A DNA stretch of 22,360 nucleotides, taken from positions 1 to 22,360 of IMG/VR virus record IMGVR_UViG_3300031578_000375. The stretch is one strand, 5' to 3'. Below, in pieces: positions 12,954 to 20,624 of this stretch (positions within the stretch are counted from its first letter, which is position 1; each line of letters opens with the position of its first letter). The DNA is from a virus. The notes beneath the pieces are model-generated. The model saw nothing but the letters and a program-made list of their open reading frames with translations. It ran no database searches and was not told the origin of the DNA. Both the position numbers and the translations under genes were made by a program.

Positions 12954-13111
12954 TATTTGAATTTTAAGGGTATTTGCGGCATCGGTACTTGTTCTGTCAT
13001 TACTAGATATTTAAAATCAGCCCAATATTCAGCCATTTCATCTAGTGTTTGTGGGTTATACTTAAAATGGTATCGGATTATTGCCCTCTGTTGCGCATAT
13101 CCGAGAACCAT
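12953..13111 (-). CDS. -1 frame extension of the tail assembly chaperone (gpE'/gpT-like)
   Basis: A 52-codon ORF starting MVLGYAQQRAI and containing YNPQTLDEMAEYWADFKYL, placed between the chaperone and the tape measure. The same frame is open back to the A9 tract of the chaperone gene: nine extra codons (I-E-F-F-S-I-K-T-K) join the two with no stop. A -1 shift there gives a fusion of about 186 residues, as in lambda G/GT and P2 E/E'. Independent translation from the ATG is possible, but the conserved position and the slippery tract favour synthesis mainly as a frameshift product. Confidence 0.75.
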   Translation of the reverse strand: MVLGYAQQRAIIRYHFKYNPQTLDEMAEYWADFKYLVMTEQVPMPQIPLKFK

Positions 13112-13134
13112 TTTAGTTTTTATAGAAAAAAATT

Positions 13135-13512
13135 CTATTTTTTTTTATAGTCTATGTGAGCTATATCAACTATTTCATGATACGCTTTCATGCACAAACT
13201 CGAATATAAAACAGGATATTTTTGGATTTCTTCAAGAGTACCTTGATTTCCATCATAACAGGCATCAAATGCCACTTTGCCGGAACTGGCAACATCTAGC
13301 TCTCCACCTTGTCCGTATACGGCCCTAAGTGCGCTTGATATTACTTCAAATGTGGGTTCAACTAGATTAAACTCAAACGGAGTTGCTTTTATTGTTCCTG
13401 ATTCTATTAAAGCCCCTTCTGTTGCTGATATCAATTGATAATTCTCATCAAGATAAGCAACTAAGGTTTTAATCTTAGGCTTTGAATTCCTTAACGCTTC
13501 TGTTATTTTCAT
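13135..13512 (-). CDS. Tail assembly chaperone (short form, gpE/gpG-like)
   Basis: 125 residues, helical, starting MKITEALRNSKPKIKTL. The centre reads PFEFNLVEPTFEVISSALRAV and the end is HIDYKKK. Position between tube and tape measure identifies it as the short form of the two-part chaperone that binds the tape measure during tail assembly. The last three lysine codons are nine As followed at once by the TAG stop, which creates the slippery site for the long form. Confidence 0.75.
   Translation of the reverse strand: MKITEALRNSKPKIKTLVAYLDENYQLISATEGALIESGTIKATPFEFNLVEPTFEVISSALRAVYGQGGELDVASSGKVAFDACYDGNQGTLEEIQKYPVLYSSLCMKAYHEIVDIAHIDYKKK
13138..13146 (-). other. Programmed -1 frameshift site, A9
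   Basis: Coding strand: TAT AAA AAA AAA TAG. Nine As satisfy the X-XXY-YYZ slip rule in several registers, and the zero-frame stop sits directly after them. Moving back one base gives ATA GAA TTT TTT TCT and continues to the stop at 12955-12953. An RNA structure just downstream is not obvious (the following bases are T7 and A5 runs). Confidence 0.75.
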
Positions 13513-13530
13513 TTTGCTGCTGTATTAAAT

Positions 13531-13956
13531 TTATACTGTTTTAATTTCGTAATGTGAACATTGAGCCGTAAAGCTCATTTTAATATCCTTATTATCCACG
13601 TCTGAGGGTAATTCATGCGATTGAATAAGCACATTTTTAATACTTATTCTCATCGGTTTAGCCTCGTTAAGTAGAGTTAAAGGTATATTGAAAGGAGCTA
13701 ACCTATTTGGATTATTTTCAGGGCTTGCTTTAATGATTGCTCTCGCATCTGTTAAACTAAGCGTGAAAGTTAGATCCCCTGGCTCATCCCGTCCATCTCC
13801 ATAACCTACTGGAGCCATAGATGTTCCGTAACTAAACTCTCTTTGCGTTGCATTGGTTAATGTAATGTCAGAAAGAGAAAGAAGTGGAACGCCGCCTACA
13901 TTAAACACAATTTGTTGATGTGTATAATTTTGACCGTTAATTAATGCTATTGCCAT
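13531..13956 (-). CDS. Tail tube protein
   Basis: 141 residues, beta-rich, with the pattern of a contractile-tail tube: MAIALINGQNYTHQQIVFNV, then SLSDITLTNATQREFSYGT, GDGRDEPGDLTFTLSL and IKMSFTAQCSHYEI. It immediately follows the sheath gene (four bases between them) and precedes the chaperone, the standard order sheath-tube-chaperone-tape measure. Tube hexamers stack to form the inner channel. Confidence 0.75.
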   Translation of the reverse strand: MAIALINGQNYTHQQIVFNVGGVPLLSLSDITLTNATQREFSYGTSMAPVGYGDGRDEPGDLTFTLSLTDARAIIKASPENNPNRLAPFNIPLTLLNEAKPMRISIKNVLIQSHELPSDVDNKDIKMSFTAQCSHYEIKTV

Positions 13957-13960
13957 GATT

Positions 13961-15595
13961 CTACCCTCCTGTATTTACTTGATAACTATTATTAACTTGA
14001 ATATATCTGGCTATCCCAACTGGCTGTATACTGAACGAAATTTCGAGCTTGCTTGTTACGGCAATGTCTTGATCTGGATCAATAGTTACAATCGGGGCAC
14101 CGGAAATATCACCTTGCACCTGTAATTGAGTTAGCGCAGTTATCACCAATTCTTCAAAATCATTTATTGAATCCCTACTTAACTGACCGGCATCATTAAG
14201 ATAAACCCGACTGTTAAGCCTTGGTAATAATGCTGAATAAACCAATCTTTCAGCCTCATCCATTACCTCATTTCTAGCCAATGACCGATAATCATTAGTT
14301 CGTGAAATAGCCGTGTAATCGTCGGTGAAATAAACACCTTCCCGACCTTCGAGTGTGCGAAGAAAAGTGTAATTCTTATCAGCAAGTAGGTTTTTTTGTC
14401 CGGTTGTTAAATCTTTAAATAAATCACCAGTTGATATACCTGCCTCGCTAAGAGTAACTCCTGCGGTCAAATTAAATGCCTGAACTTCACCAATATTCTG
14501 AGATAATGCACCGGCGGCTTTTGTTCCAACTTCGTTTCCTAATGTTGAAATTGAAAATCCGGTAATAGCTCTAAGATTATCAGTTAATTTAGTCCAATAA
14601 TTAGTATCGTAAGGGCTATTTCCTGTTGATGCTAGAAGACATTGGTAAATCCCCTCTACAAATGTAATCTTGTCTCCAGCCGAATAGCTTTTCGTGTTAC
14701 TATAAGCTGCTAGTAAGAAATTTCCATCTTCCCCTGCATTTACATTTACTTTTGATGCCGTTGCATTGGTCAAGTCGGCCAAATCATCTACATCTAAAGA
14801 AGACATATTCGCATGAAGGATAGCATCTGCTGGCTTATGTTCGTCTCTTGCTGTCACCAATTTAGCCTGAATAGCACTCAACATAGATGTTGCAAAAGGT
14901 TCAACTTTTTCAAAAATACCAATCCTTCGAACTTCACCATTTGCGTAATTGATTATTTCTGCAATTCCTGTTCCATCAAATGTTCCTTCAGCATAAATAC
15001 CAATATATAGTTTTCCATCAGGCTTTTGCCTAAAGAATTCAGATATATGATAATGCATAACTGCGAACATACTTCCTACTGCGCTAGTACTAACAAAGTC
15101 AGTTACACTAGCCACACCTGTTCCATCACTTGAAAATGTCAATGCATTTCCTGTTAGTGATTTTCCTGCGCCCACGGGAGGAACTATTGTAATAACTGCC
15201 AACGCAGATGTCGCAGTAAATTTATGCACCTTAGTATTTGCATTAATCGCAGCGGCTATTCCAACAGCCTCTAAAGTAGGGGTTGTATCAGTACTTAGCA
15301 TTGTGTATGAAGCAAGTAGAGCACCTCCTATAAGAACAGATTCAACGTCGCCCGTTGATCCTTGTGTGGTTATTTCAACTTCTCCAGCAACAGCAGCCGT
15401 TTCATCAGCATAATCATCGACTATCCCTAAATCTTCAGCCTGTTGAACGCTAAATACTGATTTTATGCGCTCCAATGTCGTAAAACCACTCGGTAAAGTG
15501 TCGTTGTAAAAAAGCTTTGCAGAAATATGGCTATTTATTAGGTCTACGCCTCCAACTCCTTGGGTACGTATAAAATTAATATCTGGTAAGCCCAT
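13961..15595 (-). CDS. Contractile tail sheath protein with two inserted domains
   Basis: 544 residues. The N-terminus (PDINFIRTQGVGGV) and C-terminal part (GREGVYFTDDYTAISRTNDY, then DEAERLVYSALLPRLNSRVYL, then ITALTQLQVQGDISG) match sheath proteins of Bacteroidota phages (DUF2586-like). Two segments look added. Residues about 68-172 are a Ser/Thr/Gly-rich beta domain between GIVDDYAD and MFAVMHYHISEFF. Residues about 298-338 (SYSAGDKITFVEGIYQCLLA ... TNYWTKL) have the Y-x-x-G-D-x-V...Y...W pattern of CBM5/12-type carbohydrate-binding modules. The insertions probably decorate the outside of the tail. Start and stop overlap or abut neighbours. Confidence 0.8.
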   Translation of the reverse strand: MGLPDINFIRTQGVGGVDLINSHISAKLFYNDTLPSGFTTLERIKSVFSVQQAEDLGIVDDYADETAAVAGEVEITTQGSTGDVESVLIGGALLASYTMLSTDTTPTLEAVGIAAAINANTKVHKFTATSALAVITIVPPVGAGKSLTGNALTFSSDGTGVASVTDFVSTSAVGSMFAVMHYHISEFFRQKPDGKLYIGIYAEGTFDGTGIAEIINYANGEVRRIGIFEKVEPFATSMLSAIQAKLVTARDEHKPADAILHANMSSLDVDDLADLTNATASKVNVNAGEDGNFLLAAYSNTKSYSAGDKITFVEGIYQCLLASTGNSPYDTNYWTKLTDNLRAITGFSISTLGNEVGTKAAGALSQNIGEVQAFNLTAGVTLSEAGISTGDLFKDLTTGQKNLLADKNYTFLRTLEGREGVYFTDDYTAISRTNDYRSLARNEVMDEAERLVYSALLPRLNSRVYLNDAGQLSRDSINDFEELVITALTQLQVQGDISGAPIVTIDPDQDIAVTSKLEISFSIQPVGIARYIQVNNSYQVNTGG

Positions 15596-15978
15596 TATTT
15601 CGTTTCTTTATTATTTTCATATAATTTTCGTAATTGGGCAAATTTTAAATCACTCCATTCTGATTCCTCGATTTTACCTTCTTTAGTGAGATCTTGAAAG
15701 TGTTTTTTCAGAGAATTAAAGCTCATCGGCTCCTTTGTCTCTTGTGGATTATCTTCAACCACTTCAACAACTTCCTTTTGGCTGCTTTGTCCTTTAGAAT
15801 AAAACCAGCTCTTTTCTAAATTGTTAGCTCTTTCGTGTATTTTAAGATAATGAGCCTTGTCCGCATAAAAAACTTGCCCATCCCTGGTAACATACAGGGC
15901 ATGGACAGATTCATTTTTGAAGTACATGGCTGCAATCTTATCTGCTGCTTCTTTTGTGATTGTGTTAACTCTTGCCAT
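15595..15978 (-). CDS. Hypothetical protein between capsid and sheath (127 aa)
   Basis: The N-terminal half (EAADKIAAMYFKNESVHALY, VTRDGQVFYADKAHYLKIH) is a small alpha/beta unit, V-x-x-L-Y-V-T-x-D-G-Q-x-F, similar to short proteins next to the capsid gene in other Bacteroidota phages. The C-terminal half is charged and helical (SFNSLKKHFQDLTKEGKIEE). Its start is 12 bases after the capsid stop and its end overlaps the sheath start. A head-tail interface or capsid accessory role is possible; unproven. Confidence 0.5.
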   Translation of the reverse strand: MARVNTITKEAADKIAAMYFKNESVHALYVTRDGQVFYADKAHYLKIHERANNLEKSWFYSKGQSSQKEVVEVVEDNPQETKEPMSFNSLKKHFQDLTKEGKIEESEWSDLKFAQLRKLYENNKETK

Positions 15979-15990
15979 ATCTTATTATTT

Positions 15991-16926
15991 TTATGCTTCT
16001 TGAACGATAGTAACTAAACCTTTTAAATCGGTTCTAAGAGCTTTGTTGTTAAAACGAGTTCTTGAACTATATATATCTCCTTGATATTCTGGTTTGTCTA
16101 AATCAGAATATATGCGAGTTGAGCCTAATGCACGAGCTACATAATTTGCATTCCAGCATATAGCTGCGCCTGTATCATCAGCGGCAATTGCGGCTCCAAA
16201 GGCTTTTTTGGCAGTAGCAGCGGCATTATAGCGAGCTGTTTCTCCCCTATTTATTAAATACCATCCGTGAACGTAAGAAACAATCCCTTGAGGAAGATTT
16301 CCTCTGTTCATATAGTCATTATTTAATACCTCATCATTTGCATTAACAAAATCCCAATACATATTTGAAGGCATCAAACAAAAGAAATTATCCATTTCTG
16401 GTACATTATCGTTACCCATTTTTGCTTTTGCCCGTGCAAGGTCATTAATCAATAACGATTTCCTGTTGCCAGTAGCACCGACCGGAGTTGCTGCGGCTGT
16501 GGCTGTTCCTGTTGTTCGTAGAACTCTGCCAGTTGCATAAGTATCAGTTGGATCAACTGCCAAATTAAAAGCCCCAAAGTCCCCAATAGACTGGTTTAAT
16601 TTATCAACATGATTCCGAAATACCGAAGTCGCTTTGTTGTAAGATAATTCTAAAGCTTCAGAATCTTCAATCAAAGTTGGTGGAATACGAAAATTCCACA
16701 AAGGATAAGTCTCCTTACCGTCTTCTCTTGGAGAAATAGGAAGAGGTAATACAACATCTCCCTGGTCAATTAGAACATCGCCCACATCGCCTGCCTGTGG
16801 TAATTCAACATTTGCTCCATTCACAAATGCATCATGACTCACGGCATAGTTTAAAAATTCTGCACCACGGAACAGATTCTCTTGGATTAAGTTCCAGAAC
16901 GTGGTTATTACTACTTGATTTGCCAT
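15991..16926 (-). CDS. Major capsid protein
   Basis: 311 residues beginning MANQVVITTFWNLIQENLFRG. Features expected of HK97-fold capsid proteins are an N-terminal helix, an extended E-loop-like region (VLIDQGDVVLPLPISPREDG), a long spine helix (LSYNKATSVFRNHVDKL), a P-domain with MPSNMYWDFVNANDEV, and a C-terminal strand ALRTDLKGLVTIVQEA. Identification rests mainly on context: protease/scaffold and decoration genes upstream, tail genes downstream. An A-rich leader precedes the ATG, as for other strongly expressed genes here. It has no obvious pro-domain; the scaffold is supplied by the protease gene. Confidence 0.8.
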   Translation of the reverse strand: MANQVVITTFWNLIQENLFRGAEFLNYAVSHDAFVNGANVELPQAGDVGDVLIDQGDVVLPLPISPREDGKETYPLWNFRIPPTLIEDSEALELSYNKATSVFRNHVDKLNQSIGDFGAFNLAVDPTDTYATGRVLRTTGTATAAATPVGATGNRKSLLINDLARAKAKMGNDNVPEMDNFFCLMPSNMYWDFVNANDEVLNNDYMNRGNLPQGIVSYVHGWYLINRGETARYNAAATAKKAFGAAIAADDTGAAICWNANYVARALGSTRIYSDLDKPEYQGDIYSSRTRFNNKALRTDLKGLVTIVQEA

Positions 16927-16950
16927 TTTTTTAAATTTTAAATTTTAGTA

Positions 16951-17508
16951 TTATGAAGCCATTTGCCACATTATGTGAATTACTCCTGTTGCTGTCACAT
17001 CGCCTGCGCCTGCCCATCCATCGGCACAATTCAAATAAAATGTTTTTGCACTTGCAGCCACATTTAACGCAATACCTGTGAAGGCTCCTGCGGTTGCAGT
17101 CTTTAAAACTGTTACTGCATTTGCTCCGCTTATGGCTCCAGATGTTTGCCCATCTACATAATCAATCATGGTTGTGGTCAATAATGCAATTGCACCAGTT
17201 CCAATTGTTGAACCAACGCCAATATCAGGTGTGTCACCTACAATGGTGATTGTTCCGGTTAATGCAACATTGAAATAAACAGCCTTTACTATTTGCGCTC
17301 CTGCTGGGAGGGTATATAGTAATGCTCCAACTGCTAGATCTGCCGCTGCAACTGCTGATCCTACTGCAAAATCTGTCAATGTTAAAATAGTCTTGTGATT
17401 AATTGCATCTCCTTCTTCGGTTACAGCCAACCCTGTAGCTGTTGCAACTGTTCCAACTGTTTGGACATCTTCACCAAACGGGGGTCTTACTTCTGAGATA
17501 TAGCTCAT
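16951..17508 (-). CDS. Probable head decoration protein
   Basis: 185 residues, Ala/Gly/Thr-rich and almost all beta: LYTLPAGAQIVKAVYFNVAL, then DIGVGSTIGTGA, FYLNCADGWAGAGDV, ATGVIHIMWQMAS. The LPxGAxIV...GIGS...LN...GWA...TG-x-I-x-x-x-W pattern recurs in phage proteins encoded just before or after the capsid gene. The overlap with the protease stop (17505-17508) and the position before the capsid gene support a capsid-binding beta protein. An alternative is a head fibre or spike base. Confidence 0.6.
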   Translation of the reverse strand: MSYISEVRPPFGEDVQTVGTVATATGLAVTEEGDAINHKTILTLTDFAVGSAVAAADLAVGALLYTLPAGAQIVKAVYFNVALTGTITIVGDTPDIGVGSTIGTGAIALLTTTMIDYVDGQTSGAISGANAVTVLKTATAGAFTGIALNVAASAKTFYLNCADGWAGAGDVTATGVIHIMWQMAS

Positions 17509-18776
17509 TTGTTTTCGCCTTTATATTTGTTAATATACTCATCACTCAAAGCCTTATATATTAAAGGCTGCTTTTCCTTGATTGATTTTAATTGCTTAGG
17601 ATCATTCTTTTGCAAATACTCAAAGCGTGTAAGACCTTTAAGCGAATCCTCGCTTATTTCACCCAAAGCGCCTTCCATTTCAAGTAATTCAGAGATTTTT
17701 GGCTTTGGTTTGCCTTCAATCTCTTTTTGACTTGACGGAATCATTTCGATCATAGATTTAAAGCCGTCAATATCCGCCTTAGCTTTTTCAATCAACTCTT
17801 TACGGTTATCGGCCTTAAATTTCCCTGCTTCAATTGCATCATTCACAATATCAACAGCAACAGCATCTTCAAACTCTTGTAATTTAGCTAACTGAACAGA
17901 AACGTCTTTTTCCAACTGCTCATTCTTAGCATCAACATCCTCTTTTTCCTTTAGGATATTGGCGTAATCGGTTTTTAGAGCTGCAATTTCATTTTTGTAA
18001 TTCGCAATACTGTTTGTAAGCTCTTTATTTTGACTTTTTTGTTCGGTCAAACGGGCTTCATATTGCACTTTCAAATCTTCCATTTGCGTTATTTTTAAAT
18101 TATTAATAGTATTTTGCTCTAATGAGCAGTAAAAATCCTTTATTTTGTTTACATATTCCATTGCTGGCATAGTTGTATATTCTTCTTTTCGTGGAGCGTT
18201 TGGATTTGAGGATGAAATAATTCTATTAACCCAGCCTCTATTTTTTACCTCATCGCAATCCATCCAGGTTTCCTCATCCATCATTTTAGATAAGGTATCT
18301 TCACTTAAATTTTTGCATTTTGATAAAATTAGCCGCATAAGCTGTTTTTTCATGCGCTCAGCGACTTCCTTCTTTTTTGGGTCTTCTATTTCGTTCATGT
18401 CGACACCCATCATTTGAGGATTGTGGAGCATTAAAAGCCCAAAATCAACCATTTCTCTTTCATCTCCTAATAAATAAAAAACACCTGCAATACTGCAAGC
18501 GTAGCCTTTATTTATAGTGGTAATTGGAACTTTCGAAGAAACCATTTCTGACGCTATACGAACCCCATCTATAATTGAACCCCCTTCGGAGTTAATTTCC
18601 ATGTACATTCGTTTTGCGTTTATTTTATTGAGGTAAATTATTTCATTGGCTATCTGTGTACCCTGTACTTCAAAACTCCCTATTGCATCATTTATATAGA
18701 GTGTGTAAACATCTGTTTCGGCAGCGGCTTTGAAATATTTTAAATCCATAAGGGTAGTTTTTACAAATTTATACAT
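17505..18776 (-). CDS. Head maturation protease (ClpP-like) fused to a scaffold
   Basis: 423 residues. Residues about 20-190 are a ClpP/S14-type fold: EINSEGGSIIDG, nucleophile Ser95 in GYACSIAG, His118 in LLMLHNP, and the region EETWMDCDEVKNRGWV that would supply the third catalytic residue. Residues about 230-330 form a highly charged coiled coil and the end is Lys-rich, as in capsid scaffolds. The protease part cuts the scaffold out of the procapsid. An in-frame ATG (Met232, at 18083) after an A-rich stretch could start a separate scaffold, as with lambda C/Nu3. Confidence 0.85.
   Translation of the reverse strand: MYKFVKTTLMDLKYFKAAAETDVYTLYINDAIGSFEVQGTQIANEIIYLNKINAKRMYMEINSEGGSIIDGVRIASEMVSSKVPITTINKGYACSIAGVFYLLGDEREMVDFGLLMLHNPQMMGVDMNEIEDPKKKEVAERMKKQLMRLILSKCKNLSEDTLSKMMDEETWMDCDEVKNRGWVNRIISSSNPNAPRKEEYTTMPAMEYVNKIKDFYCSLEQNTINNLKITQMEDLKVQYEARLTEQKSQNKELTNSIANYKNEIAALKTDYANILKEKEDVDAKNEQLEKDVSVQLAKLQEFEDAVAVDIVNDAIEAGKFKADNRKELIEKAKADIDGFKSMIEMIPSSQKEIEGKPKPKISELLEMEGALGEISEDSLKGLTRFEYLQKNDPKQLKSIKEKQPLIYKALSDEYINKYKGENK
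18081..18083 (-). promoter_or_regulatory. Possible internal start for a stand-alone scaffold
   Basis: In-frame ATG inside the protease gene at Met232 (QMEDLKVQYEARL), just where the coiled-coil scaffold begins. The bases before it are A/T-rich (TTAAAAATAACGCAA), like the leaders of other genes in this genome. It would give a scaffold of 192 residues. Confidence 0.35.
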
Positions 18777-18811
18777 TTAAGTAATTAAATACCGAAATAC
18801 TAGAATTATTG

Positions 18812-18831
18812 ATGTTAATTAATGTTAATTC
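18812..18831. repeat. Tandem 10-bp repeat in a divergent intergenic region
   Basis: ATGTTAATTA followed directly by ATGTTAATTC, one helical turn apart. It lies in the 101-bp gap between the divergent protease gene and the helix-turn-helix gene at 18878. It may be a binding site for that helix-turn-helix protein. Confidence 0.35.
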
Positions 18832-18865
18832 ACGTATTTATATGTCTATGTATTGTATTTTTTAG

Positions 18866-18873
18866 TATATTTG
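18866..18873 (+). promoter_or_regulatory. -7 box for the + strand island
   Basis: TATATTTG is a perfect TAnnTTTG box. The -33 region (18841-18846) is a poor match to TTTG, which suggests that an activator may be needed or that the promoter is weak. The box ends only 4 bases before the ATG at 18878, so the predicted transcript starts at or next to the start codon and would be leaderless. Confidence 0.5.
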
Positions 18874-18877
18874 TGGC

Positions 18878-19168
18878 ATGGAGTACCTAAGAAAAAAGAT
18901 ATTCAACAAAAGAAAGCTGGCATTGCTTATTGGTATGTCCCCGACACTGTTTGATGCTAAGTTGAATCATCGACACTATAATAAATTCAATCCTGATGAA
19001 CTTGAATTAATCAATAAGAAGATTAAAGAACAGTTTCAGGATATGCCGGATGTATTGAGAGTTTTATTGATAGATTTCTGCGAGGAATTGAGTATCCCTG
19101 CTTTGAATTTACTTGAAGCTGGTGAGTTTGGGTATGTTGTGGATAATTATATAAATAAATTAATGTGA
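18878..19168 (+). CDS. Helix-turn-helix protein heading the + strand island
   Basis: 96 residues. Residues about 11-48 (NKRKLALLIGMSPTLFDAKL, NHRHYNKFNPDELELI) follow the Xre/Cro-type helix-turn-helix plan: L-A-x-x-[IL]-G-[MV]-S-x-x-x-x-x-x-K-L-N...F-x-x-x-E-L. The C-terminus is acidic and helical. Probably a DNA-binding regulator. It is transcribed against the surrounding head genes, from a consensus -7 box right before the ATG. It may repress its own promoter or the protease promoter on the other strand. A later start at Met20 would destroy the first helix. Confidence 0.65.
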   Translation: MEYLRKKIFNKRKLALLIGMSPTLFDAKLNHRHYNKFNPDELELINKKIKEQFQDMPDVLRVLLIDFCEELSIPALNLLEAGEFGYVVDNYINKLM

Positions 19169-19173
19169 TAATT

Positions 19174-19326
19174 ATGGACTCAGAAAACCACGAAAAGAAT
19201 AAAGAACAATTGGCAAAATTATTGCTAAAAAAGAACCCTACTGAGCAAGATGTTGACTATATTGACACGCTAAGAAGTGTTATAGAATCATTTGAAGATT
19301 TACAACTTAATAAAAGAACATTATGA
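19174..19326 (+). CDS. Small acidic protein (50 aa)
   Basis: 50 residues from ATG 19174 to TGA 19324-19326, starting MDSENHEKNKEQ with a helical remainder (KKNPTEQDVDYIDTLRSVIE). It begins five bases after the helix-turn-helix gene and its TGA overlaps the next ATG (ATGA), so the three genes form one coupled operon. The family is not recognised. High charge and heptad-like spacing suggest a helical partner protein. Confidence 0.55.
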   Translation: MDSENHEKNKEQLAKLLLKKNPTEQDVDYIDTLRSVIESFEDLQLNKRTL

Positions 19327-19559
19327 TTAAAATCATCAAGAAAACCAGACTAAAAGAATTACTCCTAAGAGAAAAGTTATTCTTAAACCCTAAATTAGGA
19401 AACCTCACATACAATGAGCTGATTGAGTTGTATAAGAAAGAACATACTAAGTTAAACGATATTGCCAACCGTATTAAACGTATTCAGATCACGTATGATA
19501 CGATGAAAAAAGCAAATGGGGGTAGTTTAAAGGACTATAAACGGAAAACTAAGGAATAG
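19323..19559 (+). CDS. Small basic helical protein (78 aa)
   Basis: 78 residues, starting MIKIIKKTRLKELLLREKLF. The middle helix reads LTYNELIELYKKEHTKLNDI and the tail is strongly basic (KKANGGSLKDYKRKTKE). No family is recognised; it may bind nucleic acid or the preceding acidic protein. It is coupled to that gene by an ATGA overlap. Its last 11 bases overlap the end of the converging tail gene, leaving no room for a terminator. Confidence 0.5.
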   Translation: MIKIIKKTRLKELLLREKLFLNPKLGNLTYNELIELYKKEHTKLNDIANRIKRIQITYDTMKKANGGSLKDYKRKTKE

Positions 19560-20130
19560 GCAATTCAGGCCTATCTCCAATATTCTCAAAGCCATCATCA
19601 ACTCCAAATTCATCAATTGAACCAATTTCCACATCAAGATAAGCACCTTCTTTTACTTCAGTTGAATAAGTAGTCATGTAATCTTGATTAGCATTTATTT
19701 CGATAGGCAATTGGTCTTGTACTTTTATAAGTCGGGTGAAAAAAGGATCTATGTAATGTAGATGGACTGCTCTATGGACTCTGTGCCTAATATCCTCATT
19801 CTGAATAAAGGCTTTCGTGTCATCATTTCTGTTATAAAACATCGTATGTATAATGATAGTCGCTGATCCTTTGCTTTGTCTGCCAACCGCTCCACTAACA
19901 GCCGGGTTCTCGGTATTTGTTCCAACAGTTTCATTACTGTACCAATTAATGATCATTTGAACAGAAATATAAGGATAAGTAAAGGGGCGCTGAACATCCT
20001 CGTTACCTTCTTGGTTTGAGAATACTACAACCTCGCTAATCTCAGGCACTTTATCTGCTATTCTTGCCTGAATTGCTTCGAATATGATCAATAAAGTGCT
20101 TTTGTCTGTGTATTCTGAAATGTGTGTCAT
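19549..20130 (-). CDS. Tail completion/terminator-like protein (193 aa)
   Basis: 193 residues starting MTHISEYTDKSTLLIIFEAI. The N-terminus is an amphipathic helix, the middle has strands (YPYISVQMIINWYSN, SATIIIHTMFYN), then a conserved-looking IRHRVHRAVHLHYIDPFFTR and an acidic tail. Genes of this size just after gpG-like genes in Mu-like phages encode head-tail completion proteins, and the fold order (helix, strands, helix, strands) fits. The start overlaps the gpG-like stop by four bases. The assignment is by context. Confidence 0.5.
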   Translation of the reverse strand: MTHISEYTDKSTLLIIFEAIQARIADKVPEISEVVVFSNQEGNEDVQRPFTYPYISVQMIINWYSNETVGTNTENPAVSGAVGRQSKGSATIIIHTMFYNRNDDTKAFIQNEDIRHRVHRAVHLHYIDPFFTRLIKVQDQLPIEINANQDYMTTYSTEVKEGAYLDVEIGSIDEFGVDDGFENIGDRPELPIP

Positions 20131-20624
20131 ATCAATAAATCTTTTAATTCATCGCTAATTATCCTTGCATTTTGTCTTTCCAATTCAGTTGATTTACCTA
20201 TAAATTCACGCTTTGGCATTGTAAAACCTTTTCCCCGGCCACTTCTTAGGCCTGAGTTATGAACATCTGCATAGTCAATCGTAATATTTGATGTACTTAT
20301 TTCTATTCGGCTAAAGATAGCTATTCTTTGTTTTACATCACGTTTTAATGTGCCTCCACCTAATCCAGTTAATATACCCCTGCCTTGACTTTGAGCTCTT
20401 TGCTTTTTACTGTATTTTCCTGGATTAGTATCTACAGCTCTTTTAGCCCATCCGCCTTTACTTGTGTCTGTTTGACCTCCACCTTTGTTTCCACCTTTCT
20501 CAAACCCCCTTCTGAAATGTTTTTCGGTATTAACAGCTAATTTAATAGGAACAACCCTGGCCACTTTCATGAAGTCTGCCTTTGAGCCTATATTGAATTT
20601 GCCGGATATTCTTTTTAGTGTCAT
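20127..20624 (-). CDS. Phage virion morphogenesis protein, gpG-like
   Basis: 165 residues, basic. The N-terminus is helical (ADFMKVARVVPIKLAVNTEKHF), the centre is rich in Gly, Lys and Arg (QTDTSKGGWAKRA), and the end has the hallmark YADVHNSG...GRGKGFTMPKREFIGKS followed by a terminal helix. The VHN-x-G...MPxRxFIG pattern is that of the virion morphogenesis family containing Mu gpG, needed for head-tail joining. It overlaps both neighbours by four bases, as in Mu-like operons. Confidence 0.75.
   Translation of the reverse strand: MTLKRISGKFNIGSKADFMKVARVVPIKLAVNTEKHFRRGFEKGGNKGGGQTDTSKGGWAKRAVDTNPGKYSKKQRAQSQGRGILTGLGGGTLKRDVKQRIAIFSRIEISTSNITIDYADVHNSGLRSGRGKGFTMPKREFIGKSTELERQNARIISDELKDLLI

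Noticed and set aside
12957-13328. A 123-codon + strand open frame
   Set aside because: It lies over the chaperone gene and the frameshift ORF on the opposite strand, which are supported by gene order and by the slippery site.
18764-18771. TAAATTTG as a promoter of the protease gene on the - strand
   Set aside because: It lies inside the first codons of the gene and has no -33 partner, so a transcript from it would miss the start codon.
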